Part shown: positions 41,835 through 50,737 of the stretch, piece after piece
Position numbering within the stretch: position 1 is the first letter of the stretch
Layout: every line of letters starts with the position of its first letter
NCBI RefSeq assembly: GCF_030403745.1
Contig: NZ_JAQMWP010000007.1
Coordinates: forward strand, 310,001 to 374,000
Direction of reading: 5' to 3'
DNA: 64,000 nt
From: Streptomyces sp. S.PB5
GTDB lineage: Bacteria; Actinomycetota; Actinomycetes; Streptomycetales; Streptomycetaceae
Translations under genes and position numbers: made by a program
Notes under the pieces: generated by a model
Told to the model about the DNA's origin: nothing
What the model saw: the letters and a program-made list of their open reading frames with translations, nothing else
Databases searched by the model: none

Positions 41835-44225
41835 TCACGAGCGGACCCGGACCACCTTCAGCGACGGAGACGACAGGATGTCCTTCTCGCAGAAGCGGGA
41901 CGTCACCCACTTCTCCTGGGCGTAGAGCCGCGTCTGGTCGCTGTAGTGGGGCGAGTTCGGGTTCGAGGACTGGGAGTACGACAGAAGGGTGCGGGCGACC
42001 GGACAGCGGCTGCCGTTCCAGCCGACGGCCTGGATGTAGCTGGAGCCGGTGGTCACCTCCGTGTAGCCCCCGCCGGCCGGGTCCCACACCGGCTCGACCT
42101 TGTTCCAGACGCCGAGGGACTCGGTGCCGCCGGAGACCGGGATGCGCTGTCCGCCCCGTACGACGAACTGGTGCCGCCCGAGCGGGGAGTCGAGCGGGAT
42201 GCCCGCCGCGCGCAGCTCGGTCACGGCGTCCGCGAGGGCCGTGGGGAAGGCTGCCGAGTCCGTGTTGAGGGTGTTCGGGGTGCGCACCGGGTCGGCCGCC
42301 GAGAACGGCACCTTCCACAACTGCGCGGCCGGGATCCTGCGCCAGAGCCGGTCGAAGAGGAGTGCGCCCCGGCTGTCGGTGTTCACGGTGCGGTCCCACG
42401 CGCCGAGCACCCCGCACGCTTCACGCACGTCGACTGCCGTGCCGTTGCTGCCCGTCGCGGTACCTCCCGGCAGCGCCGCACACGCCTTCGCCGCGTCCGC
42501 CGCGGCGAGGTCGCCCGCGGGCACCCGGTTGGCGAACTGCTGTGCCTGAAGGTCCCGCACGGTCAGCCGCCCGCGCCCGGCCATCGCCGCCACGTCCTCG
42601 ACCGCGCCGCGCGTCCGCAGCGAACGCTGTGTGCCGATGGTGCCGAAGACCCGCTCGTACCCGGTCAGCGGCCGGTCCGCGTTGGCCAGCCAGGCGCTGT
42701 CGTTGGAGTTCTCCGCGTACGGGGCGTCCGTGAGCGTCGGCATCTTCGCCGGACCGAAGACGCCCGGCTGCACGGCGTCCGCGTCACTGCCGAGCGCGCA
42801 GTCGGTGCGCGAGCCGTCCAGGACCGCCAGCCCCGCCGACGGATAGGTGAGCTTCCCCAGCGGGGTCGAGCAGCGCTGGGCGAGGTCGTCGGTGATGCGG
42901 GGGAGCACCTGGGACTGGGTGAACAGGGTGTGGCCGGCCGAGTCGGCGGCGATCGTGTTCACCCACGGCAGGCCCTGCGTGCGCTGGAGCGAGCCGAGGA
43001 CGCCTGCCGTGCCACGCGCCTTGCTGAAACCGAGGGCGGTGTCGGAGGCGCGCAGGTTGGTGGCGTTGGGGTCGTTGAGGGCGTACGCCGTCGTGCTCGT
43101 CCACGGGAGCGGGACCGCCGCTCCGAGGGAGGTGGTGACGGGTCCGTACCGGGTCCACCACTGGGTCCGTGTGACCGCGGTGCCGTCCTTCACCGGGATC
43201 GTCACCGTGCGCTTGGTCATCCGCTCCGGCTTGCCGTCCACGAGGTAGGTCGTGGGGTCGGCCGGATCCAGGGTGAGCTGGTGGAGGTTGAGCGGGACGC
43301 CGGTGGCCACGGTGTGGCTCCACGCCACGTTCGCGTTGTGGCCTATGGAGATCGTCGCCGTGCCGAGCAACGAGCCGCCGGAGACGTTCAGTTCACCGGG
43401 GATGGTCTGCTGGGACTGCCAGAAGCGGCGGCCGCCCTGCCAGGGGTAGTGCGGATTGCCGAGCAGCAGTCCGCGGCTGCCGGCCGTGGTGGCGCCGCTG
43501 AAGGCGACGGCGTTGGAGCCCATGTCGGCGGTGTCCGTGGCGAGGAGTTCACGCGCCGCACGCGCGGTGTCCCGGGCATCGGGTGTCACTGCGGCGGCCG
43601 TGGTGGGCGGCTGGGCGGCGGTGATGCCGTCCACACCACGCCCCTGCCCGCCGAGGACGGCGAGCGCGAACCCGCGCGCGGCCACGTCCAGGGTCGTCAC
43701 CGGGCGCACCCAGGCGGCGCCCTTGCAGGCGGGGTCGGTGATGCGGTTCTGCTTGAGCCAGGCGTTGTAGCCGGCCGCGAAGCCCCGCATGAGTTCCTTC
43801 GCCTGCCGGCTCGGCCCCGCCGGCGCCGGTTCGGCGAGCAGCTTCTCGACCGTGCCCGCCTCCCGCACGCCCCGGAAGTAGAGGTCGCTGGAGAGGTTCT
43901 TGGCGGCGGAGGAGAGCGAGAAGTCGGGCGCGGCGTCGGGCCCGAAGTAGCGGGAGCGCTCGCCGCGTACGGTCACGAAACCGTCGGCGAGCGTGCACAC
44001 CTGGTCGGCGGCCTGGGCCCAGCCGGTGCCGAAGCCGAGGTCCGCGTAGTCCTTGGCGAGGATGTGCGGGATGCCGTACTCGGTGTAGCGGATCGTGGCG
44101 GACAGTCCGCCGTGCGACGGGTGCCGCTCGTGGTTGCGGCTCTCGACCGCGGCCGCCGGCAGGGCGGAGGTGGCGGTGAGCAGGGCGACGGCCGTGACGA
44201 CCGTGCGTCTGAGGCGGGTGCGCAT
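41835..44225 (-). CDS. Penicillin acylase family Ntn hydrolase, secreted
   Basis: A 796-residue precursor. A Sec signal peptide (MRTRLRRTVVTAVALLTATS... to about residue 28) precedes an alpha chain. The processing site is the Gly-Ser junction in DTADMGSNAVAF, so S237 becomes the N-terminal nucleophile of the beta chain. LLGNPHYPWQGGRRFWQ, typical of the family, follows. Relatives cut acyl chains from homoserine lactones, aculeacin, echinocandin or penicillin. The target here is unknown: lipopeptide or lactone deacylation would release an acid that the adjacent CoA ligases could take. It is divergent from the ligase at 44289. Confidence 0.92.
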   Translation of the reverse strand: MRTRLRRTVVTAVALLTATSALPAAAVESRNHERHPSHGGLSATIRYTEYGIPHILAKDYADLGFGTGWAQAADQVCTLADGFVTVRGERSRYFGPDAAPDFSLSSAAKNLSSDLYFRGVREAGTVEKLLAEPAPAGPSRQAKELMRGFAAGYNAWLKQNRITDPACKGAAWVRPVTTLDVAARGFALAVLGGQGRGVDGITAAQPPTTAAAVTPDARDTARAARELLATDTADMGSNAVAFSGATTAGSRGLLLGNPHYPWQGGRRFWQSQQTIPGELNVSGGSLLGTATISIGHNANVAWSHTVATGVPLNLHQLTLDPADPTTYLVDGKPERMTKRTVTIPVKDGTAVTRTQWWTRYGPVTTSLGAAVPLPWTSTTAYALNDPNATNLRASDTALGFSKARGTAGVLGSLQRTQGLPWVNTIAADSAGHTLFTQSQVLPRITDDLAQRCSTPLGKLTYPSAGLAVLDGSRTDCALGSDADAVQPGVFGPAKMPTLTDAPYAENSNDSAWLANADRPLTGYERVFGTIGTQRSLRTRGAVEDVAAMAGRGRLTVRDLQAQQFANRVPAGDLAAADAAKACAALPGGTATGSNGTAVDVREACGVLGAWDRTVNTDSRGALLFDRLWRRIPAAQLWKVPFSAADPVRTPNTLNTDSAAFPTALADAVTELRAAGIPLDSPLGRHQFVVRGGQRIPVSGGTESLGVWNKVEPVWDPAGGGYTEVTTGSSYIQAVGWNGSRCPVARTLLSYSQSSNPNSPHYSDQTRLYAQEKWVTSRFCEKDILSSPSLKVVRVRS

Positions 44226-44288
44226 GGTGCCTCCCAACGTCATTGAGGGAAGGAGCGGTTGAGCGTACCAACGGGTAGGTTGTTCTGT

Positions 44289-45782
44289 ATGACGCCCGGA
44301 CAAGGCAGCACGGTTGACGGGGTGCTGCGCCGCAGCGCCCGGCGCACCCCGGCGCGGGTCGCGGTGGAGTACGGCGACCGCTCATGGACGTACGAGGAGC
44401 TCGACGAGGCCGTCTCCCGGGCGGCGAGCGTGCTGCTCGCCGAAGGTCTTGAGCCCGGTGACCGGGTCGGGGCCTACGGCCACAACTCCGACGCCTACCT
44501 CATCGCCTTCCTCGCCTGCGCCCGCGCGGGCCTGGTGCACGTCCCCGTCAACCAGAACCTGACCGGCGAGGACCTGGCGTACCTCGTGGGCCAGTCGGGC
44601 AGCACGCTGGTCCTCGCGGACCCGGACCTGGCGGACCGGCTGGGCGAAGGCGTCCGTACGACGCCCCTGCGCGACGCGGACGACTCCCTGCTGGCACGCC
44701 TGGAATCGGCACCCGTGTACGACGGCCCCGAGCCGCGCACCGAGGACCTCGTCCAGCTGCTCTACACCTCCGGTACGACGGCCCTGCCGAAGGGCGCGAT
44801 GATGACGCACCGCGCCCTGGTGCACGAGTACCTGAGCGCGATCGCGGCCCTGGACCTGAGCGCGGGCGACCGCCCGGTGCACTCGCTCCCGCTGTACCAC
44901 TCGGCGCAGATGCATGTGTTCCTGCTGCCCTACCTCGCGGTCGGCGCGACGAACATCATCCTGGACGCCCCCGACGGCGACCGGATCTTCGACCTGATCG
45001 AGGCGGACCGCGCCGACAGCCTGTTCGCCCCGCCGACGGTGTGGATCGGGCTGTCCAACCGCCCCGACTTCGCGACCCGCCGTCTCGACGGCCTCCGCAA
45101 GGCGTACTACGGCGCGTCGATCATGCCGGTGCCCGTCCTTGAGCGCCTGCGCGAACGGCTTCCGAAACTCGCCTTCTACAACTGCTTCGGCCAGAGCGAG
45201 ATCGGCCCCCTGGCGACGGTCCTGGCGCCCGGTGAGCACAAGGGCCGCATGGACTCCTGTGGCCGCCCCGTCCTGTTCGTCGATGCCCGGGTGGTCGACG
45301 AGGACGGCAAGGACGTCCCCGACGGCACGCCCGGCGAGATCGTCTACCGCTCACCGCAGTTGTGCGAGGGCTACTGGGACAAGCCCGAGGAGACCGCCGA
45401 GGCATTCCGCGACGGCTGGTTCCGCTCCGGCGACCTCGCGGTGCGCGACGCCCACGGCTACTTCACGATCGTCGACCGGGTGAAGGACGTCATCAACTCC
45501 GGTGGCGTACTGGTCGCTTCACGCCAGGTCGAGGACGCGCTGTACACGCACGAGGCCGTCGCGGAGGTGGCGGTGATCGGCTTGCCCGACGAGCGGTGGA
45601 TCGAGGCGGTCACGGCGGTGGTCGTGCCCAGGGGAGAGGTGACGGAGGAGGCTCTGATCGCCCACGCCCGCGAGAAGATCGCCCACTTCAAGGCACCGAA
45701 GCGGGTGGTGTTCGTGGACGAGCTGCCGCGGAACGCGAGCGGGAAGATCCTGAAACGGGAGCTCAGGAACCGCCTGAGCTAG
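44289..45782 (+). CDS. Acyl-CoA synthetase (AMP-forming)
   Basis: A 497-residue adenylate-forming ligase. The P-loop is LLYTSGTTALPKGAMMTH. Motifs NCFGQSEIG, GWFRSGDLAVRD and the ending NASGKILKRELRNRLS are complete. The N-terminus MTPGQGSTVDGVLRRSARRTP is FadD-like. I start it at ATG 44289; a TTG at 44259 behind AAGGAG is also open and would add ten residues. Its stop codon TAG shares the bases CTAG with the stop of the convergent paaK-like gene. It is divergent from the Ntn hydrolase. Confidence 0.9.
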   Translation: MTPGQGSTVDGVLRRSARRTPARVAVEYGDRSWTYEELDEAVSRAASVLLAEGLEPGDRVGAYGHNSDAYLIAFLACARAGLVHVPVNQNLTGEDLAYLVGQSGSTLVLADPDLADRLGEGVRTTPLRDADDSLLARLESAPVYDGPEPRTEDLVQLLYTSGTTALPKGAMMTHRALVHEYLSAIAALDLSAGDRPVHSLPLYHSAQMHVFLLPYLAVGATNIILDAPDGDRIFDLIEADRADSLFAPPTVWIGLSNRPDFATRRLDGLRKAYYGASIMPVPVLERLRERLPKLAFYNCFGQSEIGPLATVLAPGEHKGRMDSCGRPVLFVDARVVDEDGKDVPDGTPGEIVYRSPQLCEGYWDKPEETAEAFRDGWFRSGDLAVRDAHGYFTIVDRVKDVINSGGVLVASRQVEDALYTHEAVAEVAVIGLPDERWIEAVTAVVVPRGEVTEEALIAHAREKIAHFKAPKRVVFVDELPRNASGKILKRELRNRLS

Positions 45783-47074
45783 CGCGGCCGCAGGTCCACG
45801 ATCCGCCGGATCTTGCCCACCGACCGCTCCAGCGACTCGGGTTCGACGATCTCCACGGTGACGGACACGCCGATACCGTCCTTCACGGCCGCGGTGATGG
45901 CCCGCGCGGCCGCGTCCCGGTCCTCAGGGGTGGCGTCCGGCCGGGCCTCGGCCCGCACGGTCAGGGCGTCGAGTCGCCCCTCACGGGTGAGGCGGAGCTG
46001 GAAGTGCGGTGCGACGCCCGGGGTGCGGAGCACGATCTCCTCGATCTGCGTGGGGAAGAGGTTCACGCCCCGCAGGATCACCATGTCGTCGCTGCGGCCG
46101 GTGACCTTCTCCATCCGCCGGAACACCCGTGCCGTGCCCGGCAGCAGCCGCGTCAGGTCCCGGGTGCGGTACCGGATGACGGGCATGGCCTCCTTGGTGA
46201 GCGAGGTGAAGACGAGCTCACCCTTCTCCCCGTCGGGCAGCACCTCGCCGGTGACCGGGTCGACGATCTCGGGAAAGAAGTGGTCCTCCCACACATGGAG
46301 GCCGTCCTTGGTCTCCACGCACTCCTGCGCGACGCCCGGACCGATGACCTCCGACAGCCCGTATATGTCGACCGCGTCGATCGCGAACCGCTCCTCGATC
46401 TCCCGGCGCATCTGCTCCGTCCAGGGCTCGGCCCCGAAGATCCCCACCCGCAGCGAGGTGCCCCGTGGATCGACGCCCTGCCGCTCGAACTCGTCGAGGA
46501 TCGTCAGCATGTACGACGGGGTCACCATGATGATGCCGGGCTTCAGGTCCTGGATCAGCTGGACTTGACGCGCCGTCATACCGCCGGACGCGGGGACGAC
46601 CGTACAGCCGAGCCGCTCGGCACCGTAGTGGGCGCCGAGGCCGCCGGTGAACAGGCCGTATCCGTACGCCACATGCACGATGTCACCGGGCCGCCCGCCC
46701 GCCGCCCGGAGGGAACGGGCGACCATGTCGGACCACAGGGCGAGATCACCGTCCGTGTACCCGACGACGGTCGGCCTTCCGGTGGTGCCGCTGGAGGCGT
46801 GGATACGGCGGACCTGATCCCGTGGCACGGCGAACATCCCGTACGGGTAGTTCTCGCGCAGGTCCGCCTTGGTGGTGAAGGGGAACCGGGCGAGGTCGGC
46901 GAGGGTACGGCAGTCCTCGGGACGGACACCGGCCTTGTCGAAGGACTCCCGGTAGAACGGCACGTTGTCGTACGCATGCCGCAGGGCCCTTTGGAGCCGC
47001 TCCAACTGCAGTGCCCTCAACGCCTCTTCATCGAGCCGTTCCCCCGCGTCCCACAGCTCCGTCGCATCCGCCAC
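45779..47074 (-). CDS. paaK: Phenylacetate-CoA ligase-like enzyme
   Basis: A 431-residue ligase of the PaaK family, which forms phenylacetyl-CoA, the entry step of aerobic phenylacetate degradation. Motifs are HASSGTTGRPTVVGYT (P-loop), IYGLSEVIGPGVAQEC, and the C-terminal LPRG-type region RGVNLFPTQIEEIV. The start at GTG 47074 follows GGGAGGC by six bases; GTG 47098 is an alternative. No paaABCDE ring-hydroxylase genes are present in the window, so the product must be handled elsewhere, or the substrate is another aryl acid. A palindrome at 47110-47127 covers its promoter. Confidence 0.9.
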   Translation of the reverse strand: MADATELWDAGERLDEEALRALQLERLQRALRHAYDNVPFYRESFDKAGVRPEDCRTLADLARFPFTTKADLRENYPYGMFAVPRDQVRRIHASSGTTGRPTVVGYTDGDLALWSDMVARSLRAAGGRPGDIVHVAYGYGLFTGGLGAHYGAERLGCTVVPASGGMTARQVQLIQDLKPGIIMVTPSYMLTILDEFERQGVDPRGTSLRVGIFGAEPWTEQMRREIEERFAIDAVDIYGLSEVIGPGVAQECVETKDGLHVWEDHFFPEIVDPVTGEVLPDGEKGELVFTSLTKEAMPVIRYRTRDLTRLLPGTARVFRRMEKVTGRSDDMVILRGVNLFPTQIEEIVLRTPGVAPHFQLRLTREGRLDALTVRAEARPDATPEDRDAAARAITAAVKDGIGVSVTVEIVEPESLERSVGKIRRIVDLRPR

Positions 47075-47109
47075 CGGGACGCCTCCCTCGCCGATCACAG
47101 CAATACGGG

Positions 47110-47127
47110 CGACCGATCATTCGGTCG
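47110..47127. promoter_or_regulatory. TetR-type operator upstream of paaK-like gene
   Basis: CGACCGATCATTCGGTCG has perfect 7-bp arms around TCAT. It lies 36 bp upstream of the GTG start. The ACCGA/TCGGT core resembles TetR-family (PaaR-like) sites. Confidence 0.6.
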
Positions 47128-47263
47128 AGGTCTCGGGGATCAGTAATCCAGCCCACCCGTGATCAGGCAAGAGGGCGCCCCACACTTTCTCGGCTCACCG
47201 CCCCGTCGCCCTCTGACGGAACCCCGTTGCGGCCCAGCGCGGGCAGCGCCGAGGATGGGCGCC

Positions 47264-48118
47264 ATGCCGATCTTCGCCGCCCCCGACGGGACCCAGCTCG
47301 CCTATCACCTCCGGGGCGACGGTCAACCCCTCGTCGTCCTCCCCGGCGGGCCCATGCGGGCCTCCGGCTACCTCGGGGACCTGGGAGGCCTGAGCGCCCA
47401 CCGGCGGCTTGTGCTGCTGGATCTGCGGGGCACGGGCGAGTCCGCGGCACCGGCCGATCCGGCGACGTACCGCTGTGACCGGCTCGTCGACGACGTGGAG
47501 GCGCTGCGGGTCGAGCTGGGGCTGGAGCGGATGGACCTGCTCGCGCACTCGGCCGGCGGCAGTCTCGCCATGCTGTACGCGGCCCGGTACCCGGAGCGGG
47601 TGCGGCGGCTGGTGCTGGTCACCGCCATCCCGTGGGCGCTGGGGATGCCGGTGACCGACGAGGAGCGGTTGGCGGCGGCCCTGCTGCGGAAGGGCGAGCC
47701 CTGGTTCGACACGGCATTCCCCGCGTTCGCGGCTTCGCTCGACGGGACCGGTGGTTACGACCCCGTGTTCGCGCCCTTCTTCTACGGCCGCTGGGACGAG
47801 GCCGCCGCCGCTCATGACGCCCGCGGTGACCAGGAGTTCAACGACGAGGCGGCCGACGTGTACGGATCCCCCGGCGCCTATGACCCGCCCGCGACCCGGG
47901 AGGCCCTCGCCCGGCTGGAGCGTCCGGTGCTCGTACTCTCGGGGGAGGTCGACAACGCGCCCCGGCCCGAACTGGCCCGGCGGACCGCCGACGTGTTTCC
48001 CGCCGCCGAGGTCGCGGTGCAGCCCGGCGCCGGACACTATCCGTGGCTGGACGATCCGGAGTGGTTCGTGCGGCGGATCCTCACGTTCCTCGATCCCGCT
48101 CTGCCCTCGGCAGAGTAG
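47264..48118 (+). CDS. Alpha/beta hydrolase
   Basis: A 284-residue hydrolase with a proline iminopeptidase-like outline. The nucleophile elbow is LLAHSAGGSLAMLYAARYP; oxyanion region GGP lies in VVLPGGPMRASGYL; the acid is in VLSGEVDNAPRP and the histidine in PGAGHYPWLDDPEWF. The ATG at 47264 has GAGG nine bases upstream; ATG 47255 adds three residues. It is followed by a second alpha/beta hydrolase after 37 bp, probably in one transcript. The substrate is unknown. Confidence 0.9.
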   Translation: MPIFAAPDGTQLAYHLRGDGQPLVVLPGGPMRASGYLGDLGGLSAHRRLVLLDLRGTGESAAPADPATYRCDRLVDDVEALRVELGLERMDLLAHSAGGSLAMLYAARYPERVRRLVLVTAIPWALGMPVTDEERLAAALLRKGEPWFDTAFPAFAASLDGTGGYDPVFAPFFYGRWDEAAAAHDARGDQEFNDEAADVYGSPGAYDPPATREALARLERPVLVLSGEVDNAPRPELARRTADVFPAAEVAVQPGAGHYPWLDDPEWFVRRILTFLDPALPSAE

Positions 48119-48155
48119 GCGCCATACCCGAACCCCGCCGGTTACGTTTCCCGCC

Positions 48156-48872
48156 ATGGACACCGTCAAGGCCAACGGCATCACCCTCGCCTACCGCACC
48201 TGGGGGCCCGGCACCGCGCCGCCGCTTCTCCTGCTGCACGCCCGCGGCGCCGACGGAGCGGACTGGGTGCCGGTCGCCGAACAGCTCGCCGCGAGTCCGT
48301 CCCCGCGCCGCGTCCTCGCCCCCGACCTGCGCGGCCACGGGCGCAGCGACTGGCCCGGCACCTATGCCCTGGAGGACATGCGCGACGACGTACAGGGCTT
48401 CCTGACCGCCCTCGGCATCGCACGCACCGACGTCGTCGCCCACTCCCTCGGCGGCGTCGTCGCCTGTCTCCTCGCCCAGCGGACACCCGGACTCGTACGC
48501 CGCCTCGTGCTGGAGGACGTACCCGCGCCCCTCCCGCTCGACCCGCCCCGGCCGCCCGCCGAACGCCCCGACGGAGACCTGCCGTTCGACTGGGAGATGG
48601 TGCGGGCGACGGACGAGCAGCGCAACGCCCCCGATCCTGTGTGGTGGGACCACATGGGGCGGATCACCATGCCCACGCTGGTGATCGGGGGCGGGCCCGA
48701 CAGTTCCATTCCTCAGGAGCAGGTCGCGGCCGTTGCCGAGCGCATTCCCGATGCCCGGCTCGTGACCATCGACGCCGGACATCTCGTGCACGAGACCCGC
48801 CCCGACGATTTCCTGGCCGCCGTGGAGCCGTTCCTCCACGAGGCCGGTCTCACTTCGCGTACGCCGTCATGA
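48156..48872 (+). CDS. Alpha/beta hydrolase
   Basis: A 238-residue hydrolase. The nucleophile elbow is VVAHSLGGVVACLLAQRTP; GRSDWPGTYALEDMRDDV is the usual region after strand 4; and the histidine is in IDAGHLVHETRPDDF. It belongs to the haloperoxidase/esterase-like group. The start MDTVKANGITLAYRTWG at 48156 is family-like. It lies 37 bp after a related hydrolase and its end overlaps the convergent sulfatase-fold membrane protein gene by 23 bp. Confidence 0.9.
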   Translation: MDTVKANGITLAYRTWGPGTAPPLLLLHARGADGADWVPVAEQLAASPSPRRVLAPDLRGHGRSDWPGTYALEDMRDDVQGFLTALGIARTDVVAHSLGGVVACLLAQRTPGLVRRLVLEDVPAPLPLDPPRPPAERPDGDLPFDWEMVRATDEQRNAPDPVWWDHMGRITMPTLVIGGGPDSSIPQEQVAAVAERIPDARLVTIDAGHLVHETRPDDFLAAVEPFLHEAGLTSRTPS

Positions 48873-50622
48873 AGCGGTCGCGGAACGTGTCCATGCCCCA
48901 CACCGGCGCGTTCGCGGCGGGCTTGAGGCCGTCCGTCCAGCCCCAGTCGGAGACCCGGTCGAGGACCTTCGGGTCGCGGGCGACGATCGTGATGGGCACG
49001 TCCTTGTTGGTGCTGCCCCCGGTGACGGTCGGGACGGGCTGGTGGTCGCCGAGGAAGACGAGGACCGTGTCGTCGTCGCCGTAGCGCTGGACCCATTCGG
49101 TGAGGCTCTGCAGGGAGTACTCGATGGCCTTGCGGTACTCGGTGCGGACGCGCTCGGAGCTCTTCCAGACCTCCTTGGGGTCGGTGCCCTCCTTCTTGAT
49201 CTGCTCGAAGACCGAGCCGTCGCCGAGCTGGTCCCAGTCGACCATGCGGGCGATGGGGGACCAGGGGTTGTGGCTGGAGGCCAGGATGATCTCCGCCATG
49301 ATCGGGTCACGGTTCTTCTTGCCGTGCTCCAGGCGTTCGAAGGCCTCCAGGCTGAACTGGTCGGGCACCGGGGTCCAGCTGAAGTAGGGGCCGTTGTAGC
49401 CGAGGTGTGTGGAGTCGTAGATGTGGTCGAGGCCGAAGTACTTGCCCTCGGGCCAGGTCTTGCGCACACCCGGGACGATCCCGACCGTGCGCCAGTCGCC
49501 GGTCTTCTGGAAGTAGCTGGTGAGGGTCGCGCGGTCGCCGGTGGTCAGGCTCCGGTAGCGCTGCTGGTTCTTGACCCACAGGCCGGACAGGAACGTCGAG
49601 TGGGCCAGCCAGCTGCCGGCGCCCGTCACGGGCGACCTGAGCCAGCCGCTGCGGGAGGCGAAACCGGCCGCCTTGAGCCTGCTGTCGCCCGCCGTGAGGG
49701 CCGCGTCGATCTGCGGGGCCATCGCCGGGTCGTCGATCGCCACCCGGCCGTAGCTCTCGACGAAGGTGAACAGGACGTCCTTGCCGCGCAGCCCGGTCAG
49801 CAGCTGGTCGGGCGGGGTCTTGGCGAACGCGTCGACGGCGGCCTGCTTCTCGAAGACCTCGGCGTCGAAGATGCCGTCGCGCACCTGCTGCACCCGGTTG
49901 GCCACGAACTCCGAGTTGCCCTTGGTGGCGAGGGTGACTCCGCCGTACTGCACGCCCAGGGTGAAGCAGAGGATCCACGCGATGCCGAGGACGAGGGTGG
50001 TGCGGGCGGCCACCGGGCGGTGCCGGACCATGACGTTCGACAGCCGCACCACCGCCAGCGTGCACAGGGCGAGCACGGCGACGAACAGCGCGATCACCCC
50101 GGTCACCGCGAGCACCTGCCCGGTGCGGCCGAACGACTCCCTGACCCAGTCCGCCCCGTCGTCCAGCAGGATCCAGTCGAAGACCAGGTCGAACGGCCGG
50201 GCCAGGGCCTCACGGAAGCCCATGTCGAGGAACTTGACGATGCTCAGCAGCCCCAGGACCACACCCGCGACGACGGCCGTGATCCGCCGTGCCCGCCTCG
50301 GCAGCGCGAGCAGCAGGCCCGCGAGGAGGACCGCCTCGACGGGAAGGCGCAGGAAGGCCTGGAGATTCATCCGGTCGAGCCGGTTGGGCATGAGCAGCGC
50401 ACCGAGCACCAGCGCCCCGGCCAGGACGGTCGTACCGATGGTCACACCGCGTGCGGTACGGGGATACCGGGCCCGCCAGCCGAACCATCCCGGTTTCCGG
50501 GTGACCGCTTCGGCCCCTTCGGTTCCTCCGGCTCCTTCGGTCCCTTCAGCCTCGACGACGGGGTCCGCCTCGCTCCCGGTGGCTTCCGGCTGCTGACGAG
50601 AGCGAGGTGTGAAGAGCGACAC
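48850..50622 (-). CDS. LTA-synthase-like sulfatase-fold membrane protein
   Basis: A 590-residue protein. Four to five membrane helices lie within residues ~55-225 after an acidic Pro/Glu-rich cytoplasmic tail. An extracellular alkaline phosphatase/sulfatase-fold domain follows, with LFTFVESYGRVAI near residue 289 and FLGDHQPVPTV and IYDSTHLGYNGPYFSW in the metal-site region. This is the layout of phosphoglycerol transferases and LTA synthases. In Streptomyces it probably transfers a polyol phosphate to a wall polymer or lipid. The GTG at 50622 follows AAGGA. It sits alone between the hydrolases and the next acyl-CoA ligase. Confidence 0.88.
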   Translation of the reverse strand: MSLFTPRSRQQPEATGSEADPVVEAEGTEGAGGTEGAEAVTRKPGWFGWRARYPRTARGVTIGTTVLAGALVLGALLMPNRLDRMNLQAFLRLPVEAVLLAGLLLALPRRARRITAVVAGVVLGLLSIVKFLDMGFREALARPFDLVFDWILLDDGADWVRESFGRTGQVLAVTGVIALFVAVLALCTLAVVRLSNVMVRHRPVAARTTLVLGIAWILCFTLGVQYGGVTLATKGNSEFVANRVQQVRDGIFDAEVFEKQAAVDAFAKTPPDQLLTGLRGKDVLFTFVESYGRVAIDDPAMAPQIDAALTAGDSRLKAAGFASRSGWLRSPVTGAGSWLAHSTFLSGLWVKNQQRYRSLTTGDRATLTSYFQKTGDWRTVGIVPGVRKTWPEGKYFGLDHIYDSTHLGYNGPYFSWTPVPDQFSLEAFERLEHGKKNRDPIMAEIILASSHNPWSPIARMVDWDQLGDGSVFEQIKKEGTDPKEVWKSSERVRTEYRKAIEYSLQSLTEWVQRYGDDDTVLVFLGDHQPVPTVTGGSTNKDVPITIVARDPKVLDRVSDWGWTDGLKPAANAPVWGMDTFRDRFMTAYAK

Positions 50623-50737
50623 CCGGCGGTCCTTCCGTACGGTCTTGCGATGGCATGGCGAACAGGGCCCTGTGAGTGAGCCTGCCATCACCAGTACGTT
50701 CGCACGTCACCTTCGGTTCAACACGACGGACCGGAAT

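Noticed and set aside
44230..44290. CAAC-N6-GTTG near the acyl-CoA ligase start as an operator
   Set aside because: The arms are only four bases and such repeats are expected by chance.
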